Positions 16,192 through 22,905 are shown, counted from the stretch's first letter. The stretch is 24,877 nt of DNA from Rhodospirillales bacterium (GCA_026712885.1 JAPOPO010000031.1:1-24877), one strand, 5' to 3'. Made by a program: numbers and translations. Notes: generated by a model not told the origin, from the sequence alone.

Positions 16192-16671
16192 ATGGCGACA
16201 CGAAAGCCGACGAAGCGACCTACCACGGGCTCGGGCAGGGCGCGGGCCGCCTCCGCCAAGCGCGGCGCACGCAGCTCACGGGCCACGAAGTCGTCCGGGA
16301 CTCCGCCGGCGACCTTCTACGTTTGCCGCTCCTGCGTCTGGTCCGAATCTGCGCGGGAGCGCGACGGCAAGCGTCAGGGCACGTTCTTGCTGGAGGCTGT
16401 ACGCGATCTGATCGAAGCCGAGCCCTTGCCGGAGGCGCTTAACCTGCGCGCGGTCTATTGCCTGAACGGCTGCAAGAGCCCGTGCAATGTGGGCTTCCGC
16501 TCGGCCGGCAAGCACCACGTGCGTTTCAGCCATTTGACGCCGGAGGATGCAGCGGATGTCGTCGCCTACGCGCGCGCTTATCAAGCCAACGATACCGGCG
16601 AGGTCTCCGATGACGAAACGCCGGCGGCGATGCGCGGCAAGATGACGGTGCACACCCCGCCGATCGGCTAG
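16192..16671 (+). CDS. DUF1636 family putative metal-binding protein with a basic N-terminal tail
   Basis: The C-terminal 120 residues match DUF1636 (COG5469), a small ferredoxin-like family often found near cobalamin or CobW genes in Alphaproteobacteria. The cysteine pattern is Cys45-x2-Cys48 and Cys90-x3-Cys94-x3-Cys98 (YCLNGCKSPC), followed by the family's GKHHVRFSHLTPEDAADVVAYARAY-like region. Residues 1-40 are unlike the domain: Lys, Arg, Ser, Thr and Ala make up nearly all of it, resembling a disordered histone-like tail. A metal or Fe-S role is inferred from the cysteines; no reaction is known to me. The gene starts 8 bases after the hydrolase gene. The GGGCC before ATG 16192 is a weak ribosome site. 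Confidence 0.82.
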   Translation: MATRKPTKRPTTGSGRARAASAKRGARSSRATKSSGTPPATFYVCRSCVWSESARERDGKRQGTFLLEAVRDLIEAEPLPEALNLRAVYCLNGCKSPCNVGFRSAGKHHVRFSHLTPEDAADVVAYARAYQANDTGEVSDDETPAAMRGKMTVHTPPIG

Positions 16672-16680
16672 AAAAACGCG

Positions 16681-17268
16681 TCAGCTCCGCCCGGTAGCCG
16701 CTTCGCCGGCCTCGATCTTCTGCTCCTGCTCCTCCAACGGGGCACCGGCATAGCGCCGGTTGGCTTCGCCAAGAGCCGCACGCAGCGCCTGCACCAGGCT
16801 CGCCCGCTCCTCCGGCGCGAGGAACGGGCCGATGATGAGCGAGCGGCCGTGGGAGGTGAGCGTGATCTGGCTGTGGTGCTCGACCGGCTCGTCGAGGGCT
16901 ACGCGGAGCCAATAGGGGTTGAAGCGCCATTCGCTCGTGCGGCCGTTGGGCGCGATGCGCCGGACCACGACCTCGTCGGTCGTCACACGAATGGTCTCCC
17001 GCAGGCGGCCAGACCTGTAGCTCAGCCGGAAGGCGAGATAGAGCAGCGCGATGTCGAGGCCGAAGAAGCCGAACACCGGCCACGCGCCCTGCAACAGAAA
17101 ATAGGTGCCGAGCCCGACGCTGACCACGATGACACCGGCCATGACCGCGAAGAATCCGACTCGCCCCAGCGAACGATTGGGGGAGAGCTCCGCATCGAAG
17201 ATGACCGGTGCGTCGGGTCGGTCGCCGCCGGCGGATTCGGCTGTCGAGTGCGGGGAGGATGGGTCCAT
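16681..17268 (-). CDS. DUF2244 family inner-membrane protein
   Basis: The 195-residue protein matches DUF2244, small integral membrane proteins of unknown role found widely in Alphaproteobacteria. The family's start of domain is visible as SPNRSLGRVGFF (29-40). Two transmembrane segments follow at about 36-58 and 62-80, the second containing GAWPVFGFFGLDIALLYLAF. A cytoplasmic domain follows, with paired strands (TIRVTTDEVVVRR and LIIGPFLAPEER). A short acidic C-terminal tail ends it. ATG 17268 begins a typical soluble leader but has no visible ribosome site. The gene is convergent with the DUF1636 gene, with only 9 bases between stops. The function is not known. Confidence 0.85.
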   Translation of the reverse strand: MDPSSPHSTAESAGGDRPDAPVIFDAELSPNRSLGRVGFFAVMAGVIVVSVGLGTYFLLQGAWPVFGFFGLDIALLYLAFRLSYRSGRLRETIRVTTDEVVVRRIAPNGRTSEWRFNPYWLRVALDEPVEHHSQITLTSHGRSLIIGPFLAPEERASLVQALRAALGEANRRYAGAPLEEQEQKIEAGEAATGRS

Positions 17269-17316
17269 GAGGGCAGCGTAGCGGCTTCGGAGCGCGCCGG
17301 TAAAGCAGGACCGGCG

Positions 17317-17340
17317 AAATTCCCATTTTGGAGGCAATTT
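17317..17340. repeat. Imperfect inverted repeat overlapping a strong ribosome-binding site
   Basis: AAATTCCC (17317-17324) and GGCAATTT (17333-17340) pair with one mismatch across an 8-base spacer. GGAGG at 17330-17334 lies within it, 6 bases before ATG 17341. It is an AT-rich island in the gap between the DUF2244 and lipoprotein genes and may be an operator. Confidence 0.3.
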
Positions 17341-17370
17341 ATGGACCCCGATGGCTCCATTCTGGGGTGA
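17341..17370 (+). CDS. Possible nine-codon leader peptide ORF
   Basis: GGAGG (17330-17334) stands 6 bases before ATG 17341, which opens a nine-residue frame (MDPDGSILG) closed by TGA at 17368-17370. It lies just ahead of the putative lipoprotein promoter, so it may not be on the lipoprotein transcript. No repeats of one amino acid suggest attenuation. It could be chance. Confidence 0.2.
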   Translation: MDPDGSILG

Positions 17371-17376
17371 GGCAGC

Positions 17377-17406
17377 TTGACACAATTGGCCGAATCGCCG
17401 TCAACT
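17377..17406 (+). promoter_or_regulatory. Sigma-70-like promoter of the alanine-rich lipoprotein gene
   Basis: A perfect TTGACA (17377-17382) is followed after 18 bases by TCAACT (17401-17406), a 3/6 match to the -10 consensus. Transcription would begin near 17413, leaving a leader of about 25 bases that carries the strong AGGAGG site before ATG 17439. Confidence 0.45.
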
Positions 17407-17438
17407 CCACAGTGACCTACTGGAGCCAGGAGGACGCC

Positions 17439-17744
17439 ATGTTCAAGAGATCGTGGGCGCTGCGGATTGCGATTGTCGCTCTTCCGTTGGCCGTCGCTGC
17501 GGGGTGCACGACCGCCGCGGATGAGGAACGCGCAGCGGCCATAGCCGGTGCGGAGGCGATGGCAGCGGAAGCCATGCAAACCGCCAACCAGGCCTTAGTC
17601 GCTGTTGACGAGCTGAGAGCGGCCGTGGACGAGGCCAACCGTAACTCGGCGGCAGCGGCAGCGGCGGCGGAAGCGGCGGCCGAGGCGGCGCAGGCGGCAG
17701 CGGACAAGGCGGACCGCATTTTCCAGAAAGGGATGCGCAAGTAG
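17439..17744 (+). CDS. Lpp/OprI-like alanine-rich coiled-coil lipoprotein ending in lysine
   Basis: The 101-residue protein has a lipoprotein signal peptide: basic MFKR, a hydrophobic stretch, and a lipobox ending in AAGC with lipidated Cys23. The 79-residue mature part is almost entirely alanine-rich helix (about 30-90), resembling the alanine-zipper trimer of OprI and Braun lipoprotein. It ends in FQKGMRK, with a C-terminal lysine. In E. coli, Lpp's C-terminal lysine is joined to peptidoglycan by ErfK/YbiS/YcfS transpeptidases, and a gene of that class lies convergently 37 bases away. A tether role is therefore proposed. AGGAGG lies 5 bases before ATG 17439, a strong ribosome site. The family match is by composition and architecture, not by conserved residues. 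Confidence 0.85.
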   Translation: MFKRSWALRIAIVALPLAVAAGCTTAADEERAAAIAGAEAMAAEAMQTANQALVAVDELRAAVDEANRNSAAAAAAAEAAAEAAQAAADKADRIFQKGMRK

Positions 17745-17751
17745 AGCCGGC

Positions 17752-17773
17752 GGGCGGCTGACCCTTGCCGCCC
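17752..17773. terminator. Hairpin between convergent lipoprotein and L,D-transpeptidase genes
   Basis: GGGCGGC (17752-17758) pairs perfectly with GCCGCCC (17767-17773) across 8 bases, in the 37-base gap between the two stop codons. There is no T-run on either side, so it is a terminator-like hairpin rather than a classic intrinsic terminator. It could serve both strands. Confidence 0.45.
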
Positions 17774-17781
17774 AACCTTGG

Positions 17782-18741
17782 CTAGCTGGGAGTCGCAGAC
17801 CGGTCCACGGTGATTTGGACAGGGACGCCGGACCGTTCTTCAAGAGCCCTGCGAATGATGTGCCAGTCCAGACGATCCTGGGCGGCGCCAGCTTGAGTCT
17901 TGATTCGAAATAGAGCGTCGGCGCGGGAGCGCGCGTCTACATTTTCGATTCGCCCCGTGCTCTCCAGCTCGTCCGCCTGTTCGGCCTCGGGGTGTGCGTC
18001 CACGTAGAGCTCACCGTCGTACCAGCCGATCTTGATCGCCTGACTGATGACCTGAACTGGCGTGCCGATCGGCACGAGCTCGAACAGCCGCGCGATATCT
18101 TCGGGATAGAGGCGGATGCAGCCGTGGCTGACCCGCCGCCCGACTCCCCACGGCATGTTCGTGCCGTGAATGAGATAGCTTGGCCAATCGAAGTAAAGCG
18201 CGTGGCTGCCCAGCGGATTATAGGGCCCCGGCGGTACCGCTTTGGGTAGATGCGGTTTCTCTTCCCGGATCGATTCGGGCGGGAACCAGGTCGGCCTTTC
18301 CTTCTTGCGCACGATCTCGGTGCTGCCGAGGGGCGTCGACCATCCTTCCCTGCCCACTCCCAACGGAAAGGTCACGGTCTCCGTGCCGGGCGGGCCAAAA
18401 TAGTAGAGGCGGTGCTCTCCGAGGTTGACCACCAGGCCTTCCCTGACGGCGTCGGGGAGGACGTGGGCGGTTGGCAGGACGATCGGTGTGCTCTCGCCGG
18501 GAACCCAGGGGTCGATGCCGCGATTCGCCGCGATCATCTCGACGTAGCCGAGGCCGTTGGCACGCGCGATATCGAGCAGCGTGTCCTCGTAGTCGGTGAC
18601 GATATGACCAAGCACGCCGATCATGTCGCCCGACCGGCGCTCGCTCTCGGCCTCCTGCGTTGCAGCCCCGACGGCCGAAGCCAGGGGCAGCGCAGCCACC
18701 ATGGCGGCTCCGATGGTGAAGTCCCTTCGCGTAAGCCGCAT
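17782..18741 (-). CDS. L,D-transpeptidase (YkuD domain, ErfK/YbiS/YcfS type) with Tat-like signal
   Basis: The 319-residue protein starts with a twin-arginine-like signal (TRRDFTIG at 4-11, then a hydrophobic stretch to about residue 27). A LysM-like segment (about 45-92) precedes the YkuD catalytic domain. His192 (LIHGTN) and SHGCIR with His206, Cys208 and Arg210 form the active site. The segments GLVVNLGEHRLYYF and GVGREGWSTPLG are typical of ErfK/YbiS/YcfS enzymes, which join Braun lipoprotein to peptidoglycan, or make 3-3 crosslinks. About 80 C-terminal residues extend past the catalytic domain. It is the last gene of the cysK-alaX-sseA run, 11 bases after sseA, and faces the Lpp-like gene. 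The exact role, tethering or crosslinking, is inferred. Confidence 0.92.
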   Translation of the reverse strand: MRLTRRDFTIGAAMVAALPLASAVGAATQEAESERRSGDMIGVLGHIVTDYEDTLLDIARANGLGYVEMIAANRGIDPWVPGESTPIVLPTAHVLPDAVREGLVVNLGEHRLYYFGPPGTETVTFPLGVGREGWSTPLGSTEIVRKKERPTWFPPESIREEKPHLPKAVPPGPYNPLGSHALYFDWPSYLIHGTNMPWGVGRRVSHGCIRLYPEDIARLFELVPIGTPVQVISQAIKIGWYDGELYVDAHPEAEQADELESTGRIENVDARSRADALFRIKTQAGAAQDRLDWHIIRRALEERSGVPVQITVDRSATPS

Positions 18742-18752
18742 CTTGCGCCCTT

Positions 18753-19619
18753 CTACGTCGGTCCGCTTTCGACCGGGGCGTCCGCGCGGCTGCCCCAATC
18801 GGTCCAGGAGCCGTCGTAGACGGCGACCTGCTCGGTGCCAATTGCGGCGAGCGCGAGTGCCAGCGTACACGCCGTGATGCCGGACCCGCACGTGGCGATA
18901 ACCGGCCGGGCGGGATCGACTCCGGCGTCGGCGAAGGCGCGTCGAATTGCCGCCGCGTCGCCCAGAGCGCCGTCGTTATCGTCCAAGACGGCGCCGAAGG
19001 GGACGTTGCGGCTGCCCGGAATGTGACCGCGCGGGAGATCGGGCCTCGGCCCCGGATCCTCGCCCGTGAAGCGCGCGGCGGCCCGTGCATCCACGATTTG
19101 CGCGCTCTTGTCGGAAAGGGTGGCGCGGACCTGCTCGAAGGATCGCACCAAAGTGCCGTCGCGGCTCGTCGCCTTGAAGGTCGCCGGCTCGATCGCCGGC
19201 TCGCCGCTCTCCACCGGGCGGCCTTCCGCCCGCCAGCGCGGCAGGCCGCCGGCGAGGATCGAGACGCGACCGTGCCCGAAAACGCGGAACATCCACCACA
19301 CACGCGCCGCGCTGTAGAGGCCCACGGTGTCGTAGACCACGACATGCGAATCATTGCTGACCCCGAGCCCCGAGACTCCGTCGGCGAAGAGCTCTGGCGA
19401 GGGCAGCATGTGGGGCAGCGACGAGTCGGGATCGCAGATGCTGTCGATATCGAAGAAGGCCGCGCCCGGAATGTGCGCCTCCAGGAACTCGGCAGCCGGA
19501 TCGCGCGCCATGGTCGGCAGATGCCAGGAGCCGTCGAGCACGCGCACTGCGTTGCCTGCGCCACTCTCCGCGGCGAGCCAAGCCGGGGTCACGACCAGAG
19601 GCGTCCCGGTCTCGCTCAC
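18753..19619 (-). CDS. sseA: 3-mercaptopyruvate sulfurtransferase (two-rhodanese-domain protein)
   Basis: This 288-residue protein has two rhodanese domains, an inactive N-terminal one and a catalytic C-terminal one. The active loop CGSGITA begins at Cys244. The CG[S/A]G[V/I]TA pattern marks mercaptopyruvate sulfurtransferases, as distinct from the CRxG pattern of thiosulfate enzymes. It transfers sulfur from 3-mercaptopyruvate, a product of cysteine, to cyanide or thiols. GTG 19619 is the start because it overlaps the AlaX stop as GTGA and yields the typical family N-terminus (PLVVTPAWLA). It follows cysK and alaX in a run of overlapping genes, consistent with cysteine sulfur handling. The substrate assignment rests on the motif. 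Confidence 0.92.
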   Translation of the reverse strand: MSETGTPLVVTPAWLAAESGAGNAVRVLDGSWHLPTMARDPAAEFLEAHIPGAAFFDIDSICDPDSSLPHMLPSPELFADGVSGLGVSNDSHVVVYDTVGLYSAARVWWMFRVFGHGRVSILAGGLPRWRAEGRPVESGEPAIEPATFKATSRDGTLVRSFEQVRATLSDKSAQIVDARAAARFTGEDPGPRPDLPRGHIPGSRNVPFGAVLDDNDGALGDAAAIRRAFADAGVDPARPVIATCGSGITACTLALALAAIGTEQVAVYDGSWTDWGSRADAPVESGPT

Positions 19620-20335
19620 GACGGATCTCCGAACGCGAGCGTGACGCGCCGGTTGTGCCTGCCCTTGTTCTCGATCTTGCGGACGATGACCGGCCCGATC
19701 TCGCCTGTGCGCGCGACGTGGGTGCCGCCGCAAGGCTGCAGGTCGATCCCCTCGACGTCGATCACCCTGACCCGGCCTTGGCCGCTGGGGGGCTTCACCC
19801 GCATGGTCTTCACCAGCTCCGGCTGCGCCGCGAGCGCTTCGTCGCTGATCCAGCGCGCGGCAACCGGGAAGTCCCGCGCGATGAGCGCGTTGAGCTCGTC
19901 CTGGACCGCGGCCTTCTCCAACTTGGTGTCGACGTCGAAGTCGAGGCGGCCCTTCTCTGCCGAAAGCTGCCCGCCGGTCACCGGCGCGTCGATCACGGCG
20001 CTCAGCAGATGCAGACACGTGTGCATGCGCATGTGGCGGTAGCGGCGCTCCCAGTCCAGCTCGGCAACCACGCGGCTGCCCGGCACCGGTGCAGGGCAGT
20101 CGGGGTCGATCAAGTGCAGGACGTCGTCGGCAGCCTCACCCTTTCGCGTGTTCATCACGGCGATCACTGTGCCGTCGTCCGTGCGCAGGATCCCGGTATC
20201 GCCGGGCTGGCCGCCGCCCTCGGGGTAGAAGACCGTGCGATCGAGCCGCACCGCTTCGCCGTCTGCCGCGCTGACTGCTGCCTCGCAGGTGCGGGTGTAG
20301 GGCTCGGCGCGAAACAGCAGCTCAGTCGGCAGCAT
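19616..20335 (-). CDS. alaX: Alanyl-tRNA editing protein AlaX
   Basis: AlaX is a free-standing editing domain that hydrolyses Ser-tRNA(Ala) or Gly-tRNA(Ala) wrongly made by alanyl-tRNA synthetase. The 239-residue protein carries the four zinc ligands His105 and His109 (HTCLH) and Cys202 and His206 (CGGTH). The glycine-rich segment FYPEGGGQPGDTG (36-48) identifies the medium form, with the extra N-terminal subdomain. Its ATG (20335) lies inside the end of cysK, overlapping by 14 bases, and its stop overlaps the sseA start. The position in a cysteine operon is notable because AlaX substrates are small amino acids related to serine and cysteine precursors. Its in vivo substrate here is not established. 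Confidence 0.93.
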   Translation of the reverse strand: MLPTELLFRAEPYTRTCEAAVSAADGEAVRLDRTVFYPEGGGQPGDTGILRTDDGTVIAVMNTRKGEAADDVLHLIDPDCPAPVPGSRVVAELDWERRYRHMRMHTCLHLLSAVIDAPVTGGQLSAEKGRLDFDVDTKLEKAAVQDELNALIARDFPVAARWISDEALAAQPELVKTMRVKPPSGQGRVRVIDVEGIDLQPCGGTHVARTGEIGPVIVRKIENKGRHNRRVTLAFGDPS

Positions 20336-21344
20336 CGGGTGCGTCGTCGAGCCAGGGCGGCACCGGCAGGTCTCGCTCGCGCAGGAACGCGGCGTTGAAG
20401 AGCTTGCTGAAATAGCGGGTGCCATAGTCGCAGAGCACGGTGACGATGGTGTGGCCGGGCCCCATCTCCCTGGCCAGCCGGATCGCGCCGGCCACGTTGA
20501 TCCCGGTGGAACCGCCCATGATGTGGCCTTCATTCTGCGCCAGATCGAATATCACGGGCAGCGCCTCGGCGTCCGGAATCTGGAACGGCACGTCGATCGG
20601 CGCGTCCTCCAGATTGGCTGTGATCCTGCCCTGGCCGATCCCTTCGGTGATCGAGCTGCCCTCCGCCTTGAGCTCACCGTGGGCATAGTGGTTGTAGAGT
20701 GCCGCGCCCATCGGGTCGGCGAGGCCGATCGTCACCGACGGATTGCGCTCCTTCAGCGCCATGCCGACCCCGGCCAACGTGCCGCCGGTGCCGACGGCGC
20801 AGATGAAGCCGTCGACCTTGCCCCCGGTCTGCTCCCAGATCTCGGGCCCCGTCGTCTCGATATGGGCCTGCCGGTTGGCCACATTGTCGAACTGGTTGGC
20901 CCAGATCGCGCCGTTCGGCTCCTTCTCGGCAATCTCGTCGGCGAGCCGGCCAGAATACTTCACGTAGTTGTTGGGATCGCGATAGGGGACCGCCGGCACC
21001 TGGATCAGCTCCGCGCCGCAGAGCCGCAGCATGTCCTTCTTTTCCTCGCTCTGGGTCTCCGGAATCACGATGACCGAGCGGTAGCCGAGAGCATTGCCCA
21101 CCAGCGCAAGCCCAATTCCGGTGTTGCCGGCGGTGCCTTCGACAATGGTCCCGCCGGGCCTGAGCACGCCCCGCCGCTCGGCATCGCGCACGATGAAGAG
21201 CGCGGCGCGGTCCTTGACCGAGCCGCCGGGGTTCAGGAACTCGCACTTGCCGAGGATCTCGCAGCCGGTGGCCTCCGACGGGCCGTGCAGGCGGATCAGC
21301 GGCGTGTTGCCGATCAGTTCGACAAAACCAGGTTCGCCTGTCAT
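20322..21344 (-). CDS. cysK: Cysteine synthase A-type PLP enzyme
   Basis: The 340-residue beta-family PLP enzyme carries the PLP lysine Lys44 in NPGGSVKDRA, the substrate-binding loop GTAGNTG, and the phosphate cup GTGGT. Cysteine synthase combines O-acetylserine with sulfide. The sequence is nearer to the longer alphaproteobacterial variant, with NYVKYSGRLA, EGSSITEGIGQGRIT and LCDYGTRYFSKLFN, than to E. coli CysK. The ATG (21344) gives the usual N-terminus and has a G-rich segment upstream. It is the first gene of a four-gene run, and its 3' end overlaps the alaX start by 14 bases. A cystathionine beta-synthase-like activity is a possible alternative. Confidence 0.93.
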   Translation of the reverse strand: MTGEPGFVELIGNTPLIRLHGPSEATGCEILGKCEFLNPGGSVKDRAALFIVRDAERRGVLRPGGTIVEGTAGNTGIGLALVGNALGYRSVIVIPETQSEEKKDMLRLCGAELIQVPAVPYRDPNNYVKYSGRLADEIAEKEPNGAIWANQFDNVANRQAHIETTGPEIWEQTGGKVDGFICAVGTGGTLAGVGMALKERNPSVTIGLADPMGAALYNHYAHGELKAEGSSITEGIGQGRITANLEDAPIDVPFQIPDAEALPVIFDLAQNEGHIMGGSTGINVAGAIRLAREMGPGHTIVTVLCDYGTRYFSKLFNAAFLRERDLPVPPWLDDAPDAAD

Positions 21345-21421
21345 GGCACCCCACGCCCCGAAGAAAGCCGTGCACACTAGCCCGCGACTCCGGCGCTGAT
21401 CAAGCGGCCTGCCGGGCAGCC

Positions 21422-21450
21422 TTGTTTGCCGCGGGGTGCGCGGCTACAGT
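21422..21450 (+). promoter_or_regulatory. Possible sigma-70 promoter of the CDGSH-protein gene
   Basis: TTGTTT (21422-21427) and TACAGT (21445-21450) are separated by 17 bases. The -10 region matches 4/6 and the -35 3/6. The start site would fall near 21457, inside the inverted repeat, giving a leader of about 35 bases before ATG 21492. Confidence 0.4.
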
Positions 21451-21477
21451 CTCAATTGAACTGGCCCCTGAGACTGT
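21446..21477. promoter_or_regulatory. Perfect 9-base inverted repeat ahead of the CDGSH gene
   Basis: ACAGTCTCA (21446-21454) and TGAGACTGT (21469-21477) are perfect reverse complements around 14 bases. The repeat overlaps the putative -10 and ends 14 bases before the ATG, next to the GAGG ribosome site. It may bind a dimeric regulator or fold into an RNA hairpin. The sequence does not match a regulator site I recognise. Confidence 0.5.
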
Positions 21478-21491
21478 CGAGGCAGCCCACC

Positions 21492-21731
21492 ATGAGCGAA
21501 CCCGTCGTCGCCCAGGCGGAACCCTACGAAACCGAGCTCGTTGCCGGGAAGAAGTACTTCTGGTGCGCCTGCGGCCTGAGCGCCACCCAGCCCTTCTGCG
21601 ACGGCTCGCACAAGGTCACTGACATCCGCCCGATCGTCTTCACGGCCGAGGAGAGCGAGACCGCGTGGCTCTGCGGCTGCAAGCAGACCGGGAGCAAACC
21701 GCACTGCGACGGCACCCACAACACGCTCTGA
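21492..21731 (+). CDS. Double-CDGSH iron-sulfur protein (CISD3/mitoNEET-like)
   Basis: The 79-residue protein has two CDGSH domains, each able to bind a 2Fe-2S cluster with three cysteines and one histidine. The ligands are Cys25, Cys27, Cys36, His40 (PFCDGSH) and Cys61, Cys63, Cys72, His76 (PHCDGTH). Two motifs in a small soluble chain match human CISD3 (Miner2) and bacterial homologues, thought to act in electron transfer or cluster and redox sensing. There is no membrane segment. The start has GAGG upstream and an inverted repeat in its promoter region. It is divergent from cysK, so a link with cysteine sulfur supply is plausible but is inference. Confidence 0.93.
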   Translation: MSEPVVAQAEPYETELVAGKKYFWCACGLSATQPFCDGSHKVTDIRPIVFTAEESETAWLCGCKQTGSKPHCDGTHNTL

Positions 21732-21818
21732 ACGCGCGCGCGCCCAGCGGAGATCCGGCGGTTAGCGAATCTCGAATTTCGCGCCGAGCTCCCGCGCGCG
21801 CTGGGGGCGCTCATCGTC

Positions 21819-22325
21819 TTGGGCACGCTAATTGCGCTTACCGGCTGCAACCCGTTCGCTGCCGATCCGCCGCCCTGCCCCACTGTCAGCATCCTAAAGC
21901 AGGCGCGCCTTCTCACCCTTTATGGAGAGGGACCGGAGCGCGAGGCGTCCAATGTGGCCTTCGCGCTGGCGCTCCGCAATGTGGCGACGGACTGCGACTA
22001 TGACATCGGTGATGAGGGTGGCGGCGTCGAAGTGACGTTCGCGCTGCCGATCCGCGCGACGCGCGGGCCCGCCGCCGGGAGCGACCGGCTGAGCGTGCCC
22101 TTCTTCGTTGCGATCACGGACCCGAGCCGGCAGATCGTCGCCAAGGAAGTCTTCACGGCGGAAATCGCCTTCGAGGGCGACAGCGCGAGCGCGCAGACGG
22201 TGGAGGAAATCGAGCAGTGGATCCCCCTCGGGCCGGGGGAATTCGGTGTGGGCTACGAGACGCTGGTCGGCTTCCAGCTCACCCCTGCCCAGCTCGAGGA
22301 GTTCCTGCGACCCACGGACGAATGA
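21819..22325 (+). CDS. Hypothetical lipoprotein without a clear start codon
   Basis: A lipobox LTGC followed by a proline-rich segment is evident, so this is probably a lipoprotein with a mature part of about 160 residues. The middle has beta-like segments, for example VEVTFALPI and VPFFVAITDPSRQIV, with further Cys in the first third. I do not recognise the family. No ATG or GTG exists between the previous stop (21731) and the lipobox. TTG 21819 leaves only nine residues before the Cys, too few for a normal signal peptide. In-frame codons upstream (RALGALIVLGTLIALTGC) would form a proper one, perhaps starting at CTG 21801 or another rare codon. Treat the start as unresolved. A cupin gene follows at 22465. 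Confidence 0.65.
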   Translation: MGTLIALTGCNPFAADPPPCPTVSILKQARLLTLYGEGPEREASNVAFALALRNVATDCDYDIGDEGGGVEVTFALPIRATRGPAAGSDRLSVPFFVAITDPSRQIVAKEVFTAEIAFEGDSASAQTVEEIEQWIPLGPGEFGVGYETLVGFQLTPAQLEEFLRPTDE

Positions 22326-22402
22326 CGCGAGCGCCTGAGCGTAGGGTCTGACTGCCGGGAGAGTTCCGGGTCATAGCGGCACACCGAACGAACGCGACCG
22401 CC

Positions 22403-22431
22403 TTGTCACGCTGGCGTGCGCTTCCTACCAT
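22403..22431 (+). promoter_or_regulatory. Sigma-70-like promoter of the cupin gene
   Basis: TTGTCA (22403-22408) and TACCAT (22426-22431) are 17 bases apart, matching 5/6 and 4/6 of consensus. Transcription would start near 22438, about 27 bases before ATG 22465. Confidence 0.5.
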
Positions 22432-22464
22432 GCTTGCAACCCCCGGCGGAGAGGAGCCAGCGCC

Positions 22465-22905
22465 ATGACCAAGGCCCAGACTGCTGCGGCAGCAAGCCCG
22501 GCCACGCCAGAGTCGCCCTTCACCCTTGTCAGGAAGGACGACCCTACCTTCGTGCCGGGGCGGCGCGATTTCATGACCTACCGCGACCTCGGCATCACCG
22601 CGGCGAGCGGGGGGCGCATCCGCGCCCAGATCACCTCGGCCAAACAGGGGCTCACGCGGCCGACCGGCTGGCACACGCATATCTGCGAGGGGCAGATCGT
22701 CTACATGCTGGGCGGTTGGATCGACCTCGCCTTCGAGCACGAGACCATCCGCATCGAGGAAGGGGATTCGCTCTATATCCCGGGCGGCACGCCGCACAAC
22801 GAGGTCGCAACCTCGGACACGTTCGACCTGATCGAAATCTCCGTACCCGCCGACATGGGCACCGAGCCCTGCGATCCGCCGCCGGGATGGAGTGGGGACG
22901 CTTAG
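22465..22905 (+). CDS. Cupin-domain protein
   Basis: The 146-residue protein is a single-domain cupin. Motif 1 is around GWHTHICEGQ (68-77) with likely metal ligands His70, His72 and Glu75 or Gln77. Motif 2 is GDSLYIPGGTPHN (100-112) with ligand His111. The first 18 residues are Ala/Pro/Thr-rich and probably disordered. Small cupins of this type may be dioxygenases, isomerases or sensors, and the substrate cannot be read from sequence. ATG 22465 follows GAGGAG with 9-base spacing. It converges on the Baeyer-Villiger monooxygenase gene with 18 bases between stops. Confidence 0.88.
   Translation: MTKAQTAAAASPATPESPFTLVRKDDPTFVPGRRDFMTYRDLGITAASGGRIRAQITSAKQGLTRPTGWHTHICEGQIVYMLGGWIDLAFEHETIRIEEGDSLYIPGGTPHNEVATSDTFDLIEISVPADMGTEPCDPPPGWSGDA

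Noticed and set aside
21492..22325. One protein made by reading through the TGA of the CDGSH gene
   Set aside because: Frames agree by chance one time in three, and the open gap is only 87 bases, so a fusion is not needed to explain the data.
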